Part shown: positions 22,731-35,311 of the stretch, one piece after another | Numbering within the stretch: position 1 is the stretch's first letter | Layout: every line of letters starts with the position of its first letter | Position numbers and translations under genes: made by a program | Notes under the pieces: generated by a model | Databases searched by the model: none | What the model was told of the DNA's origin: nothing | The model's input: the letters and a program-made list of their open reading frames with translations, nothing else | Assembly (NCBI GenBank): GCA_000320545.1 | Contig: ADNK01002126.1 | Span: 1 to 35,441 of the forward strand | Reading direction: 5' to 3' | Length of the DNA stretch: 35,441 nucleotides | Source of the DNA: Bigelowiella natans CCMP2755 | Taxonomy: Eukaryota > Cercozoa > Chlorarachniophyceae

Positions 22731-23523
22731 CTAGATACGAGTAGAATCTTTACGCCGGCAGATATCTGCCAGGTTCCGTGCCCTTGCAATGTCGATCATG
22801 ACCCCGAGCCCGGCACGGTTAGTGTTGTTCATCGCGTCCACGGCATTCTGGAGAACTAGATTGCAATGCTGCTCGTGTAATTCCACGCTCGTCCGCCCGG
22901 TGTCTGTGAGGACGAATTTGCGAAACATGTGCACGCAGACACAAGAGCTTGTTGACAGTCTCGACCTGAACGTTTTTGCTTTCCTTGCTCCGGGTGCATT
23001 TGACCTTTGTGAGCTCCCTGACGACGTCTGCGAACTCGGCGCCCTCATCAGATTGGATCGCTTTGATGTCTCCTCCGCACACACATCCGTGCAGGATGGC
23101 CAGTTCCACGAAGATCGAACGCATCGCAGGCAACATCTCCTCCCGCGAGGTCTTGCTGTTGACCCATCTCGCGGCACACAGACCACTGTCCGTTTCCGTT
23201 GCAACCAACATGTGCCTCTCGCTCCCCACGCCATTGTCAGCGCCGTCCAAAGGAGCGACAAATCCCCAGTGATTTGCCAACGAATGGCGGTTCAAGTTGA
23301 CAAGGTCGATGTTGAGGATCGAGAAGTTGTTGAACTTCCGCACCGAGACCGAGGCCCACCGCTTGCAATTTGCTTTGGATTCGACGATTTGCTGCATGGC
23401 AATGTCAGCGACAGTGGCATTGTCGTTTGCTAGCTGCATGGATTTCATGCATGTGTGTGGCCGATGCACGACAATGAATGGATTGATTTTGAAAAAGACA
23501 CAACTTGAGACAATGCAGAACAT
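22731..23523 (-). pseudogene. Retroviral-type (DDE) integrase core, frameshifted
   Basis: The minus frame ending at 22819 reads CKRWASVSVRKFNNF (His/Cys-linker-like), then NIDLVNL, VATETDSG, IKAIQSDEGAEFADVV and NVQVETVNKLL. These fit the rve core: first Asp in NIDLV, second in SDEGAEF and Glu in VETVNK, with the usual spacing. Downstream continuity passes to another frame (22731-22960: CVCVHMFRKFVLTDTGRTSV ... VLQNAVDAMNNTNRAGLG), the usual post-Glu helix region with a PN-N-like segment, so one frameshift near 22,940 breaks the gene. GC is higher than in its surroundings. No reverse transcriptase or LTR is recognised nearby. Copia-like, Polinton or virophage origin cannot be decided here. 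Confidence 0.7.
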
Positions 23524-24050
23524 GCGTCAAATTAGCGGATGCTTGTTGCAGACACGCAACATCACATGCATTGTGCATGTGCCATTGCCATGTCCATTGT
23601 TGATGAAAGTGCACTGTGCAGACTGTCACAAGATCGCATGCAATGCATGCGTCTCAAGCACAAGCACTTCCCAGTTAATTCCGTCTCATTTTGTACACAC
23701 AGAATGTGAAGCCATGTACTATGCAATCGCGCTGTATTCTGCTGCATCGATTCGAAATGGGGCAACAGCAGCTTGATCCTGCCAGGACTCTTTTGTACAC
23801 GCTCACAAATTGGTGTACCACAGCTTGTTGCTGCGCGTAGCTACATGCACGTCGGTAGCATTGATGTCAATGCGGCTGGAAGCAACATGTAATGATAGCT
23901 ATTGATACCAATTAAAATGCATCATCGCGAGCCCCATAACTATGCAGATGATATAATAACGTCACACGGAATACATGGACACGTACCAGTGCAGCTCTCA
24001 CTGCAACGTCACTGCTACGCTAGTACGCTCCACTATCATTCTAACCGAGG
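23524..24050. other. Intergenic, locally TpA-poor, no convincing gene
   Basis: 23,440-23,770 again has few TpA and many TGCA/CATG units, resembling the large block, and opens frames on both strands; the Cys-rich plus frame (CADCHKIACNACVS) has no recognisable fold. 23,780-24,050 has ordinary host composition. Confidence 0.4.
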
Positions 24051-25905
24051 TTATCTCATCCGAAGCACATCCTCCTCTGGGACGTAGCTCATGACTCTCT
24101 CACTGAGAGCGAGGAGGCGGACATGCCTAAGCAGCTCAAGAACGACGACTATCCGATGGCCCTCGGGACCGCTCGTGTTGTACTGCAGGTCTACGCGTAG
24201 CAACCATGACAATGGCGATGGCTGCTCGAAGAATGGTTTCATCGAATGATACTTGGCTATTCCTTTGCTTTCATCTTCGTCGTTGTTGTGTGTTACAGTT
24301 CTGACTGGCGCGGTGTCTGTCGTAAGGGTGGGGGAGGCCTGTTGCCGTGTGGTCGTCATCGTTGTCGTTGGCGTTGTCATTATCGATGACGATGATTTCG
24401 CTTCTTCCCCTCCTCCTTCTCCTCGTTCTCCCCCTATCATTGAGCTACTATTCAGTTTTCCAACTGTTATTTTGTCAATTCTAGGTTGGGTTGTTGTTGT
24501 TGTTGTTGTTGTCCTTTTCGTCCTCATCCTCCTCGTCGTCCTCCTCCTGTTACCCCACATCTCTGTAGCTGTGGCAAGCGCCATGAGTCCTCTGAGCTTG
24601 ATGCGATTTGAGCGCAGTAACAGTTCCTGACGAGACGAAACACGATAAATATAGATGATGGCGAAGATGATGATGATGATGATGATGGCGATGAAAACTA
24701 TTGATATTGACGATGCTTTTTACAATTCTTTTCCTCATTTTTGTTTGTTTGTTGCTTTAGATAGCGAAGGTGGTATTTGGAGAGAGGGGAAAGAAGGAGG
24801 AGGAGGATGAGGAGCAAAAATCCAAATCGATAGATATAACAACGAAAGAAGGTCATTCATCACGACAACAGTGCTCCTGATTATATAATACCCTGAGTTG
24901 TCCAGGCACCGATTCACTCAGCTCCTCTCCCTTCTCTGCCATAGTTTTCGTCATCGTCGTCGTCGTCGTTGTTGTCGTTGTATCTTCTGCCAGCGGTGAT
25001 GCTGAAGCAGTTGTAGACGGCACCGTGGACGTTGTAGACGATGAAAGCTTCCCCTCCCCCACAGGCACAAGCAGACGAGCAATCCGTTCGCCAGATCTAG
25101 TAGTGCCATAAGTTGTTTGAATATATCGTCAGCTATTTCCGTTCTTATCAAGCAAACTGAATGGACATAGGTAGTGGCAGTGGAAGTGCCTGTGCGAGTG
25201 GGCGAAGGCAAAGCGAATAGCTCTATTTTTCCATTGGAAAAACACCCTTTGAAAGGGGAAACACTCGTGAAGGATTCCATTCACATGGCAACATCGCTGT
25301 TCGAAACAGGAGAGAAGAGGAGGCAAAAAAGAGAGAAAGAGCTTGTTCGGAGGAAGGCATCATCGACAACCTGTCAGAGATCCCATTACACGAGAGATTC
25401 AGCACCTTTTTTTCAATGAAGGACACGATAGGTTCCGCAATTTCAATTTAAGTCAAATGAAAGCTGTTCATAACAAAATCGTTATCTGCACCACCTGGAT
25501 CGACGATCGAAGCGCGCTTCTAACCAGAGATACGGAAGCTCTCTTTACCTATTCATTTATGCGGAACATCGAGAGGTGTTGTCGCGGTAGCAGGTGCATA
25601 CCATCTATTGCCTCAGGGATTCATATTTTGTAGTGGGTGCACATGAATAATATCATCATCGTGTGGCATGCTCTCCTTCTCTTCCTACGTTATTGCCCTC
25701 CAAATCCAGAGCTGTAAGCGTCTTGTTATGATGCAGAGCCTCTGCCACTTTCTCGGCCCCAACCGCCCCCGCACGGTTAAAGGCCAGGCTGAGACTCGTC
25801 AGTGACGAGTTACTCCGCAGAGCCTCTTTAAAAGACAACAACGACGCAAACATATATGTGTTACTGATTTATCCGCGAGTATACATATGATGTATATGTG
25901 TATAT

Positions 25906-25944
<39 letters not shown>

Positions 25945-26514
25945 TGTTATTTTCACTCTCAACCGGCGTCAAAAATATAAAATCCCCGATGAATGGCCAT
26001 CAACAGTAGCATCACTCGCTATCACCACCACCAGTACCACCACCACCTGCAACAACTTCCACACCCTCTGGACCAAGGCCGTTTGAGTCGAGATTTAGAG
26101 AGACGAGACTCCTGATGAAATACGACGACGAGGTTTATTAAGTGCGCGGCGAGCGAGCAGTCTTTCTGCTGAATCTATAGTATCCTTTCACGCTCCCACC
26201 AGTTAAAATTTAATTTACATCTTCGACTACCTCTTTCTCTGTTATAACTCTGCACACTTTTGTTTTTAATTTGACCACTCTAAGTCCCGTTAAAGGTATT
26301 TTTTATTGAGACTATCGAAAGAAAAACTAAAATAACCGGTTCTCGCTGATCATCTTTGCCATCTCTACCCCCCCTAGAACTCCAAAGCTGTTGTTTCTAA
26401 CATTCAGAATCCGTAGCGCGGACCCGCCGCCTTTGGTGACGAGGATAGATATATGTGTAGATGATCATGTGAGATGCTATCAAATTTGATTGTATTGAAA
26501 TAGATTACGGGGAT

Positions 26515-26611
<97 letters not shown>

Positions 26612-27066
26612 CAAACTTGTACTTATCTATACATTCACAAGGCAAGCAACCCTCTCCGGTGCACATATTCTTCACTTCCGCAGCCCCCGAGGCACCGAGC
26701 GAGTTAAGAAACAGGTTCAGGCTCGTGATTCTTCCTGGATTTACTTTCGCCAGTGCTTCCGATAGAGCGCGCACACCTTCAGAGCTCACCGAACACGAAT
26801 GAAGGTCCAGCGTCCTGCCCTGGATGATCGATCAACGTGTTAGGAGCCTTACAACATATAACCAGAGGCAAAGAGAGCACCTTACAGTTCTCGACCACCC
26901 TCTCCGCGGAGTCGGGAGTGAACCTTGTCGACATTTCTGTGGCCAACCGTTGCTCGTGTGTGGCGCCTAAAGCAGCGTTCGTGGCGTCGAGTGGGGGGCA
27001 GCAGTCGGAAGGGTGAAGAAGGGTAGCCTTTATCAGAAAATATCCAACTGCGTATTCGTACGACAT
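24051..27066 (-). CDS. Host LRR gene of RNI/NLRC3-like type, multi-exon (exons approximate)
   Basis: Minus-strand exons each give leucine-rich repeats of the ribonuclease-inhibitor type. About 26,814-26,679: [20 protein letters not shown] and [18 protein letters not shown]. About 26,440-26,345: [20 protein letters not shown]. About 26,115-26,050: [20 protein letters not shown]. 25,853-25,656: [20 protein letters not shown] and [15 protein letters not shown]. Possibly [10 protein letters not shown] near 25,410 and [15 protein letters not shown] near 24,200. Exons begin after AG and end before GT. A 5' exon near 27,066-26,880 begins [16 protein letters not shown]. Introns contain AT and GAT microsatellites. 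Such LRR proteins act as scaffolds or sensors; the exact role is unknown. It may be more than one gene, and the 3' end is not fixed. Confidence 0.6.
24655..24693. repeat. (GAT)n microsatellite
   Basis: GATGATGGCGAAGATGATGATGATGATGATGATGG, imperfect trinucleotide repeat in a likely intron. Confidence 0.8.
25910..25939. repeat. (AT)n microsatellite
   Basis: About 15 uninterrupted AT units between LRR exons. Confidence 0.95.
26514..26608. repeat. (AC)n followed by long (AT)n microsatellite
   Basis: A short AC run passes into 82 bases of pure AT (26,527-26,608). Length is likely to vary between individuals. Confidence 0.95.
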
Positions 27067-27310
27067 ACGGGCAATTTATTTATATTTTCCGATATTTAAG
27101 ATTGTCGTTCCTTGCAAATACGACCTAATTCAGCACATTTATAAATCTCGTCTGCGTAACTACCGGTTTTTCCTCGGGAAGCCCCCAATCGGGACTGATT
27201 TCTTTATTGCGACACATATCGATCAACTCCTGGATGCGACATGGAAAAAGCACTTGTTTTACCCCGAAGTAGCCTGCGTTTATGTGAAATGCCTCAAATC
27301 TCGAACCAAG

Positions 27311-27711
27311 ATGGAGTCCTCCCTCGACGATGAGCCAAAGCTGCAGGAGCAGCTGAAACAGCTGGTGGAGAAGCAGACTTCTCTTCAGAGGGAGCAGATC
27401 AATCTTCAAAAGTAGTATATGCCCTCTGAGGAAATCTGAACGTTTGAATTATCGTTATAAAATTTCGATCGTTTTCTTTATTTCCTCTCCCTCAATTTAG
27501 GCAGATCGATCAGCTTTGCCAAGAGCATAGCATCAACGGGAACTATCATAAAGAGGCGAGAGAAAAAGATGGAGAAGGATCGTCTGACCCTCAAGTCTAT
27601 CTTGGAGAGACTAAACTTAACTCTCCGAACTACGTCTACAAATGCATCGATCTGGGCGAAGTGTCTTCGGTCGAAAACTGTCTTCGGACGCACGCTTTGC
27701 CATTGACCTAA
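27311..27711 (+). CDS. Two-exon start of a coiled-coil host gene
   Basis: Exon 1 (27,311-27,411) begins ATG and reads MESSLDDEPKLQEQLKQLVE, then KQTSLQREQINLQK. The intron runs from GTAGTATATG (27,412) to CTCAATTTAG (27,500). Exon 2 starts QIDQLCQEHSINGNYHKEAR. In that frame it continues to a TAA at 27,709-27,711. Another phase of the same exon (KKMEKDRLTLKSILERLNLT) is a better coiled coil, so an extra splice or different phase is possible. It diverges from the LRR gene with a 240-base spacer, 27,067-27,310, in which I see nothing specific. Family unknown. Confidence 0.5.
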
Positions 27712-28199
27712 AATACAACCGTGATCCCCTCAGAAGGACCAAAAAAATAAGAATAACTATGAGAATTCAGTCCCCGTGACATCTCAGGTGGTCATTAAAA
27801 TCGAAGGAGTTGCAGAACTTATAACGATGCTGTTTTGGCATGATGCAAACCACATAAGGAAGTCTTACGTGATACGAGTAAGTCGGTAAAAGTAGATCTG
27901 GAACAAGATAAGAGGTTGTTGTGAAAAAATAAATTATGAGGGTAAGAAGTAGTTTCGATTGGTCAGTTAGGACGAACAACTAGGATTTGATTTTGAGAGT
28001 TCCAACAGATTTTCTTCGAAAACAGATCAAGAAAGCGAAAGAGCGAGAGAGAGAGAGGGGGGGGAGAGATACTTGAAAGAGATCGAACATATAATCATTA
28101 TGATGAAAATACGTTATGCAAATACTTTCACCAGAACCGTCTATGGTGAGACTGTATGGGCTGACCGTTTTAACGAAATTATGTAACAATGGAGCGGGT

Positions 28200-29247
28200 G
28201 TTCTTCTTCTTCTTCTTCTACGTCAACCGAGACTACTAAGATTCTCCACCAACTTGGGGAGCTGCGTAGCGAGATGGCCAAAATCATCAGGTTAACAAAC
28301 GGAAAAAGCATTCTGAATCAGATTGCACACTCAGCGTTTAATCCATTCCGCAGGGAGGTGACGAAGGAAATCGTAGACGAAAATCATGGGATATGGAGAG
28401 CATTATACGATGGTCAGTAAAACGCGAAAACTGTGTGTTTGAGAAAAAGCCGCACGAGTGCGGGCAAATCCCCCTAAATTTCCATGTATATCAAATGAGG
28501 CTGCGCTCGAATGTGTAAAAGGTGATTATAAGGCGGCGATTGAAGCGGCGCCAGAGAATCCGCGTCACGTTGCCCTCAACACGGGGGGGGTGGCCGGGGG
28601 CACGAAATGTGAGCATATGTGTTTTGTACCGAGTCGTGGTTTTTTTTTGCCATGGCTATGCGTTGTTAAGATCGCACAAAATTAGTCGATTTATACGATA
28701 TGAAGATAAAGAAGATAAGATGTTTCCCGTCTGCCACGCATCATTTGTTCTAGTTCTGCATAAGGGCATTTTCTTCAAGCTAGCGACCGACGTCAGAATG
28801 GAGGGTGGGGCCTTTCTCTATGGAGGCCCTGAAAAGCCGAACCTTGGTCGTTCCTCCATGCCTTCGTTTTGTGCACAATCCGTGCGTGTTTACTTACGGT
28901 GTCGTCATACATGGCCAGACTGGGCAGCAAAAGCTGCAGCTCAAGAACTTCGCGCGGCCGATGCCTTTTTCTCGGTACTTCGGAAGCGATTTCCATTTGC
29001 GGATATATCATATTAACATGGAATATCTTGCACTTTAAAAAATAAATATGCGGTGTTGGCGACGCCTCTATGATGCATATGTTGATACAGTGTAATGTGT
29101 GTGCATTTTACGGAAGACAATGTACAATGTCATATTTGATATGTTGGCAGTATTTCCTGAAACACAATGCCCCTATTCAAGTCCCAATGATATTCCTCAT
29201 CGACTACAGGGGATTCAGTAACACCCCGCCATACATACGTCGCAGAC

Positions 29248-29293
<46 letters not shown>

Positions 29294-29927
29294 GAGAGTA
29301 GAGAGAAAGCTGAGATTATATCCATTTTTGTTTGTGCAGTAAACTTTCTTTGCACGAACGTTAGAATAGAGCCTAGCCACACAGATTTACGACCGCTTTG
29401 AACAACATGCACCACCTGGCTAAACACACGTTAAAGGAATGGTGGCAATGCCTCGGCTGCCACTTCAAGGGGGAGCGCTTGTGTATGGATCGAGCGATGG
29501 AGGCAAAACCGTTCACAATTCAGACAGCGTATTTGATGAGTGGATGAAAGCTGCTGGTCGGTGATGACGCATAAATTACAGTCATATATATCTAACAGAT
29601 TCATCGCAACAACATCGCAACAACATCGCAACATTTTACTACTTGTACATGCACGTACATACCCACACAGAGAGAAGGGGGGGAAAGAACAAAGGGAGAT
29701 GATGAAGGGCTACTCTGAAAGATACATCAGTTTGAGTTATGCCTTCTTTTTATTTGACTCTCTCTCCGGTAGGAAAACATCTCCATCTTGCGCGACATAA
29801 CGTCTGGGGCACGGATCTTGTCGGTGGAGGAGACCTTGAAGGCCACAAAGTCCCTATCGGCATGATACTCAAGAATGGAGAGGAATCGGAAAAGAAGGAG
29901 GACAGCTATCGACGCTGTATGCTCTAA
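28200..29927 (+). CDS. Further host exons, possibly the same coiled-coil gene (boundaries uncertain)
   Basis: Plus-strand candidate exons: TSTETTKILHQLGELRSEMA near 28,217-28,290; REVTKEIVDENHGIWRALYD near 28,353-28,412; EAALECVKGDYKAAIEAAPE near 28,497-28,560; FVHNPCVFTYGVVIHGQTGQ near 28,865-28,925; and a last exon HLHLARHNVWGTDLVGGGDL to SYRRCML with a stop at 29,925-29,927, after a TCCGGTAG acceptor near 29,771. The gene model is assembled by eye and may merge two genes. Function unknown. Confidence 0.35.
29251..29290. repeat. (GA)n microsatellite
   Basis: Twenty uninterrupted GA units in non-coding host DNA. Confidence 0.95.
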
Positions 29928-30566
29928 AACACGCTTTTGTCATTACACATTGCGCATGATTTCCTTTCGTTCCATCTCGCTTTTTTTTGAATTATTTGCG
30001 AAAGCAATGCTTTCAGCTCACTTTATTATATATCGCAATTATTACCCCGTTTTTTGGCTACAACATCTGTTATAATACTGAGCTCATGAGCGCTTGGGAG
30101 ATCTGTAAGGGCGTGGAGCGATAGTAATATTTCTCGAAGCCAATCAATAATATATTGGCTACCAAGGGGGCTCGAGACAACAAATGTAGCGTGGCAAATA
30201 CAAAACTAGCATTTATCCATCCCACCAAACGAGCTAAGACAGTTTCGACAAATTATAGACTTAATCGATTTGGCCCGAACCTTTCCTCCGGAGTCTCCGT
30301 TGGATACCACGCATCTTCCCAAGGAAAAATGCTCGGTTTTCTTCCGGATGCTCCGTCCGGAGTACCTACGTTCCTGCAGAGCTTCCTCAACGATTCCTGC
30401 GCTGAGCTCAGATACTGTAATTATCAATGATCATTCAATTAATAGTACAATAAGTTCTTGAAATGATTAAATATCTGATATTGATGCCTCAGTTTTAGCG
30501 GTTGTTGCATATGTAAGTATTGCATTCTTTATCTTATTTCTTTCCATTTTTTTCTGCGTTTTTCAG

Positions 30567-33470
30567 TTCACGGGATGGGGCGTGCGCCAGAGCCAGCACC
30601 ATCAGAGCAACTTGCGAGCTGCAACCAAACACCTTTGCAGCACGGTAGTGTCTCGCACAGCAAAATCCATTCTTTCGCAGGTAGAGAAGATCGATGTTAT
30701 GGATGTCGAAGCGACACAAAAAGGCAGAGGTGCATATGTCATAGACGAGAAGGATGATGCGGTTAGCAAGTTGCCATCTTTGACACAGATTTCAGAGGTC
30801 AACATCAGCCTCCTCTGTCATCTTAATGGGCTACCGCTGCGGCACTTATACATCCTACTTTTAGAGCTCGGAAAGCGTGCAAGTAGTACAGAGCAGCCGG
30901 GAGACATAAAAGACCCTTCGCACTTCAAGTGGGAAAATTGGACTCAGAATTACTCTTGTCCACACCTGAAATCTCCCCAAGATGAAGCAATGGCTCAGTT
31001 CGTGACACTCCCGCTCAAAATGAAAGTGGAAGACAAGCAGCGAGTAGCAGCCATGAACGAAGCACGTTCCCTCCAAACGAAAAATGGATTCTTACACAGC
31101 CGTGTCATCGCTGAGATGCTCACACGTGCAGTCAAGCATGTGCTCAAAAAGATCTTGAGATCCAAGGGGCGCGAGCACATCACATCGAACATCGTCAGGT
31201 TCCTGAAAGCATTCAAGCTTTCGAAAGGAGGCGATCAAGTGACCCTCGGAGAAAGACTCGAACTGCACAGCTCCATCCTGCCTTTGCAGGTGTGGAGAGC
31301 ATTTGGGATGCCTAGATTCCTTCTTCGCGATGATCAATGGACGCGCTTGGCCGCTGAAAAGGGCAAGCTATTGCAAAGCATCGCTAAATGTGGGCTATCG
31401 CATACTGGCGCGGTGCGCATGGATGACTTCCCCGTAATGATCGCCGGCCAGCTCCGCAATTTACTTCCTGCAAAGATCACTGAAAAAGCGGAGCCCAAGA
31501 AGGGTTGGATCACGGTGTCGTTCCTACGAAAAATCATTCAACTCGCCGAGCAAGTAGCCGGGATAGTTAACCTAGAGGAGATGTGGACGCAACAATTGCG
31601 CATCCAAATCCGTCGAATAATGGCGCCTGTGGTAGTCCAGCAGCGCGAACGGCTCAAACCCGCGAGCTCCTTGAATCTTTCGCTAATCGGTCTCACTCAG
31701 TCTGACACCGAGAAGGAAAACCTAGAAGATGCTGTCCAGGAGAAACTTCAAAGGATCGTGAAGGAAATCTTGCTGACATCGGGTGTGCCAAAGAATTCCG
31801 TGGGAAAGTACGAATGGGACTATCGGAAGCTATTGCGCGCAAAGCAATATCAGGTCTTTCTTGCTGGTCATCTCTATCCGGGGATTTTCTCATACTCGGA
31901 ACTAATGCTGTGCCAAGATACAAGAAGATGGCGGTCAGTGGCCTCCGAGCAGTTATTCGGTACCCTGTTGTTCGCGCGGCGCCATGCTTGGTTCATCCTC
32001 AAGACTGCCTTCGATGCAACGGGTATACAGATTCGAGGGAGCTTGTCAAAAAAGTTGTCGCGCTGGAAACTGGGAATGAGGAGCGGCCATTCCATCAGCC
32101 AGTTTGATCTGGATGGCAGCCACAACTCCCTGAAGCTGGTCATGCGTGAGAAGCACATGGATGCGACGCAGTGGGCTATGGTGTGTGCAAAGCTGTTCGA
32201 TGCTTCCCGTTCGCTCGGCGAGGGGGGGAAAGTGGAGGAGGAGGAGGAGGAGGAAAAAGAAGGGGTCCCTTCAAAAGATGTTTGGAGCAATTCGCGAGTC
32301 AGTTTGTTGCAGGCAAGCCAAAGCATGCACGAACTGTTAACAAGACGTGCCTGGCCTGCTCCCCTCGGCGCCATTTCGAATCGTCTCAACAGTCTGGTGC
32401 TTTTCCCCGACTGGCTACCCCCGTGGGGATTGGACGGCAAAGTACTCAAGAAAAAACTCGATGACAACGGAGAGGATAACCTCTTCAGCAGGCTGCAAGT
32501 GGAAATGCTTTTCAATTGGGAAGAGAGTTTCTTGGAAGAACGTATGGAGGAAAGTGATGCTAAAGGAGAGCGCGGAGACCACTTCTTCGGACTACGTCAG
32601 GTCGTGGAATTTGCAAAAACCATCTTCGACTCGATACTGAAACGCTTCAGAGCCCTCCAGATCACAAATGCATCGGCCAAGATTGTACCACCGTGCATCT
32701 GGAAAATGACTCGTTTAAAGTCTCTCTCGCTAGAGGGGAATCGCATCACTGAGATCTCTCCTTCGGTTCAAAACTTGAAAGTGCTAAGGATTTTAAACTT
32801 GAGAGGAAATGAATTACAAAAGCTGCCAGGATCCATCGGAAAGATGGCTCAATTGGAGGTAAATCACTTCTTTTTAGTTGTGCCACGCAACCGCAACACT
32901 GCGTGAGTTTACGGTAACATTTAACCAGGTCTTGAATGTTGGCGGCAATCAACTGCAAAGCTTACCTGAGGAGATCTTCATGCTGAGAAACCTCAGGGTT
33001 CGTGTTTTAAACAAACACCATTATTCAAGCAGACTTGAAATCTAATTCAGTTGATAATTCGCATTCTAATGGTGCGCGTAAAAAGGTGTTGGATGTGAGT
33101 TCGAATGAACTCGCGATACTTCCAAAGGGACTTCAAGAGCTTTCCGATTTGAAGGTGACGTAGTCGTTGCAATGCTTTCCATTAGAGGGCAGCAGGATCA
33201 GTACCTGTGCTCTCACTTGAGCGTTGAGCGATTGATTAGGAATGAAAGAAGATTACGGGTTGTTTCTTAATTCAGTATTATGCTCACTGAGTCTTCTAGT
33301 TTTCTATTCAACCATACCAGGCTTTTTGCAACATGGAACAGGCTGACGCCTTGTGTCGATTTGCACATTTCTTCTATTTTTGGTAGGAGGTCTATCTCAA
33401 CAACAACATTAATCTGGAAGAAATTCCCGTTTGCTTTTTGTTTCGCTGCAAGGATATCAGCAGTTATAGG
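30567..33470 (+). CDS. Host gene: long unique exon followed by single-repeat LRR exons (SHOC2/Ras-suppressor-like LRRs)
   Basis: A 764-codon exon (30,567-32,858) follows TTTTTCAG in phase 0 and ends GAG|GTAAAT. Its first 690 residues are of unknown family, helical and Arg/Lys-rich, with an acidic Glu run near residue 560. It then enters LRRs: LKSLSLEGNRITEISPSVQN and LRILNLRGNELQKLPGSIGK. Exons 32,929-32,997 and 33,086-33,154 are exactly 69 bases, one 23-residue LRR each (VLNVGGNQLQSLPEEIFMLR; VLDVSSNELAILPKGLQELS). Exon 33,387-33,470 gives VYLNNNINLEEIPVCFLF. All junctions keep phase 0, which fixes the splice sites. The true 5' end is upstream (an exon near 30,270-30,420 is possible). Such LRRs serve as protein-binding scaffolds. 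Confidence 0.8.
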
Positions 33471-33635
33471 GTGAGTATTTTGTTCTTATAATTATCAAGT
33501 CAGTTATTTGATTTCCTCAACGCTACATCTGAGTCGTCTTTGTCCTCCAAAAAAGAGAATATCTTTCTTCTTCGCAAAGCACCATTTCAGTATAACAGAG
33601 ATCCCCCTTTATGCTCTCACACCACTTCCGTTCAG

Positions 33636-35149
33636 GTGCAGAGGTCAATTGCCAAAGCGTTGAATAAAAATTATCTTTGTGATGAAAATCACTCGGTCTC
33701 CATTTTACTCTGCGTCGATGCCTTTAAGAGAATTACTTTTCTGGCTTGGAAGGTTGCAACATGCAACATTCTGTTGCTTCTCCCTGATCTATATGGTACA
33801 CATTGAAATTTATGCAGGATGGATTTGAGATTTTCGAAGCACAATTTGGCAGTATAAATCTTTCCTTCCAAGCTCCTTTCATGGTTAAAAGGGTTGACTC
33901 TCGTTCGTCTACACCGATTAAATGCTCAATAAATCCAGATCTATCCATTCAGTAAACATGCTATCTCTCTCTCTCTTCTCTCTCTCTCGCACTCACACAC
34001 ACACACGGACAGACAAAGCCACAATGCACAAGGATAGATAGGTAGGTAAGAAAGGGGAAAAGTGGATGAATTCCGAAACAAACACTGTAATGAAATTGTG
34101 CACACATCCTGCACATATTAAATTATGCTCATTTGGTTTGATGACTAACGATTAAGATTCGATAAGAAAAACGCCTCGAAAATGTTCGGAGAGTGGTTCT
34201 CCGGAGACAAGTTGAAACTATGCGCTAAATGTACAATTCTACTCGATCTGATGGACCATTCTCGATTGAGTTACTGATACATCTATTTCAAATTATTTTT
34301 GCAAAAGCCGTTGGAATTGCCATCAAATTCAAGGGGTTCTTCAAGCGTATCGAAGAAGGTATATCGAGCTGCATTTGCGACAAACTCACTTGAAATGTGC
34401 GTTGTGCATAACGCTCGCCTTGAAGAAATGGGGTTGAAAGCAAGTCGCTACAACTAGTTTTCCCTTTCCCAGAAAAACGTCCTGATCACCAATGGGGGAT
34501 TCTGAAGACAGCAACTTCAATTATGAGGAGGGTAATGACGAAGAGAGCTTCATCGCTAGGCTTCTCGTTTAACAAGCACTCCGTTGTTATTATTATTATT
34601 ATTTTTTTTTTTTTTGGTTATTATTATTATGTTTAGGAGGGAATCCCACAGGAATGCTTGAAGGGATATGTCGAATGCATGCATAAGATAATTGAGTACA
34701 AAGCAGAGAGCTTGATGGGGGGCGAGGCGAGCACGGATGTAGTAATTTATTATTGAATTTCTCCACTTGACAGCTGCGGCGGCGGGGAGAGAATCCTGCC
34801 ATCTCTGATATTAATGATATTAACGTATCGGCCAAAGGTCAAGACGGGCAATGCTACTGTCAGGCGCGCTGAGGCAATATTTCCCTTCATTCTCTGTAGA
34901 TTTTTGCTCAAAAAATACAAAATCATCCAGATGGCCAAAGGAGACGTTCTGGAAACCTTCTTTGCATATTGGGACCTCATTTGTCTCCGACAAAACGAGG
35001 TGTACGAGCATGCGTGCGACACCGAACCGCACACATTTGCTGATACCCCCTCTCGCTTGGCCTTTAGTTTTTCCGTGAAAGCTTTGGCTCGAAATCTTCA
35101 CGTTGGAAATCGGATCCGACGATTGAACAGCTGGCTACCTTTAGCATAA
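33636..35149 (+). CDS. Downstream host exons (3' part of the LRR gene or a separate gene)
   Basis: Candidate exons on the plus strand: after CCGTTCAG at 33,636 (VQRSIAKALNKNYLCDENHS, phase-compatible with the last LRR exon); KKNASKMFGEWFSGDKLKL near 34,170-34,225; EGIPQECLKGYVECMHKIIE near 34,638-34,700; and a final exon KYKIIQMAKGDVLETFFAYW to LNSWLPLA ending TAA at 35,147-35,149. The 34,897-35,149 frame is the most protein-like. Splicing between these parts is not settled and two genes are possible. No family recognised. Confidence 0.45.
33961..34007. repeat. (CT)n / (CA)n microsatellite
   Basis: CTATCTCTCTCTCT followed by CACTCACACACACACAC in non-coding DNA. Confidence 0.85.
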
Positions 35150-35311
35150 GATTTGAGGGTCAGAAACAGGAACCTAGTGAAACTTTATTGAAGCTCTCTA
35201 TTGTTGCTCATGCCCCTCAATCGTTCTATAGGCACTTTGACTGCCCCCCCCGAAAAAAGGCTTACGGAAGTAAGAAGGTTTGTGCGTGCATGTTTGTAAG
35301 CTTTGTAAGAA

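Noticed and set aside
22789-23433. 214-codon plus frame opposite the integrase
   Set aside because: The minus strand carries the catalytic motifs of an integrase; the plus frame has none.
24253-24630. Val/Leu-rich plus frame suggesting membrane segments
   Set aside because: It is the complement of Thr/Arg triplet repeats and lies over LRR-like minus-strand sequence; the hydrophobicity comes from GTT/GTC repeats.
31874-32515. 213-codon minus frame inside the host LRR gene's long exon
   Set aside because: Shadow of a 764-codon exon whose frame continues correctly into LRR exons.
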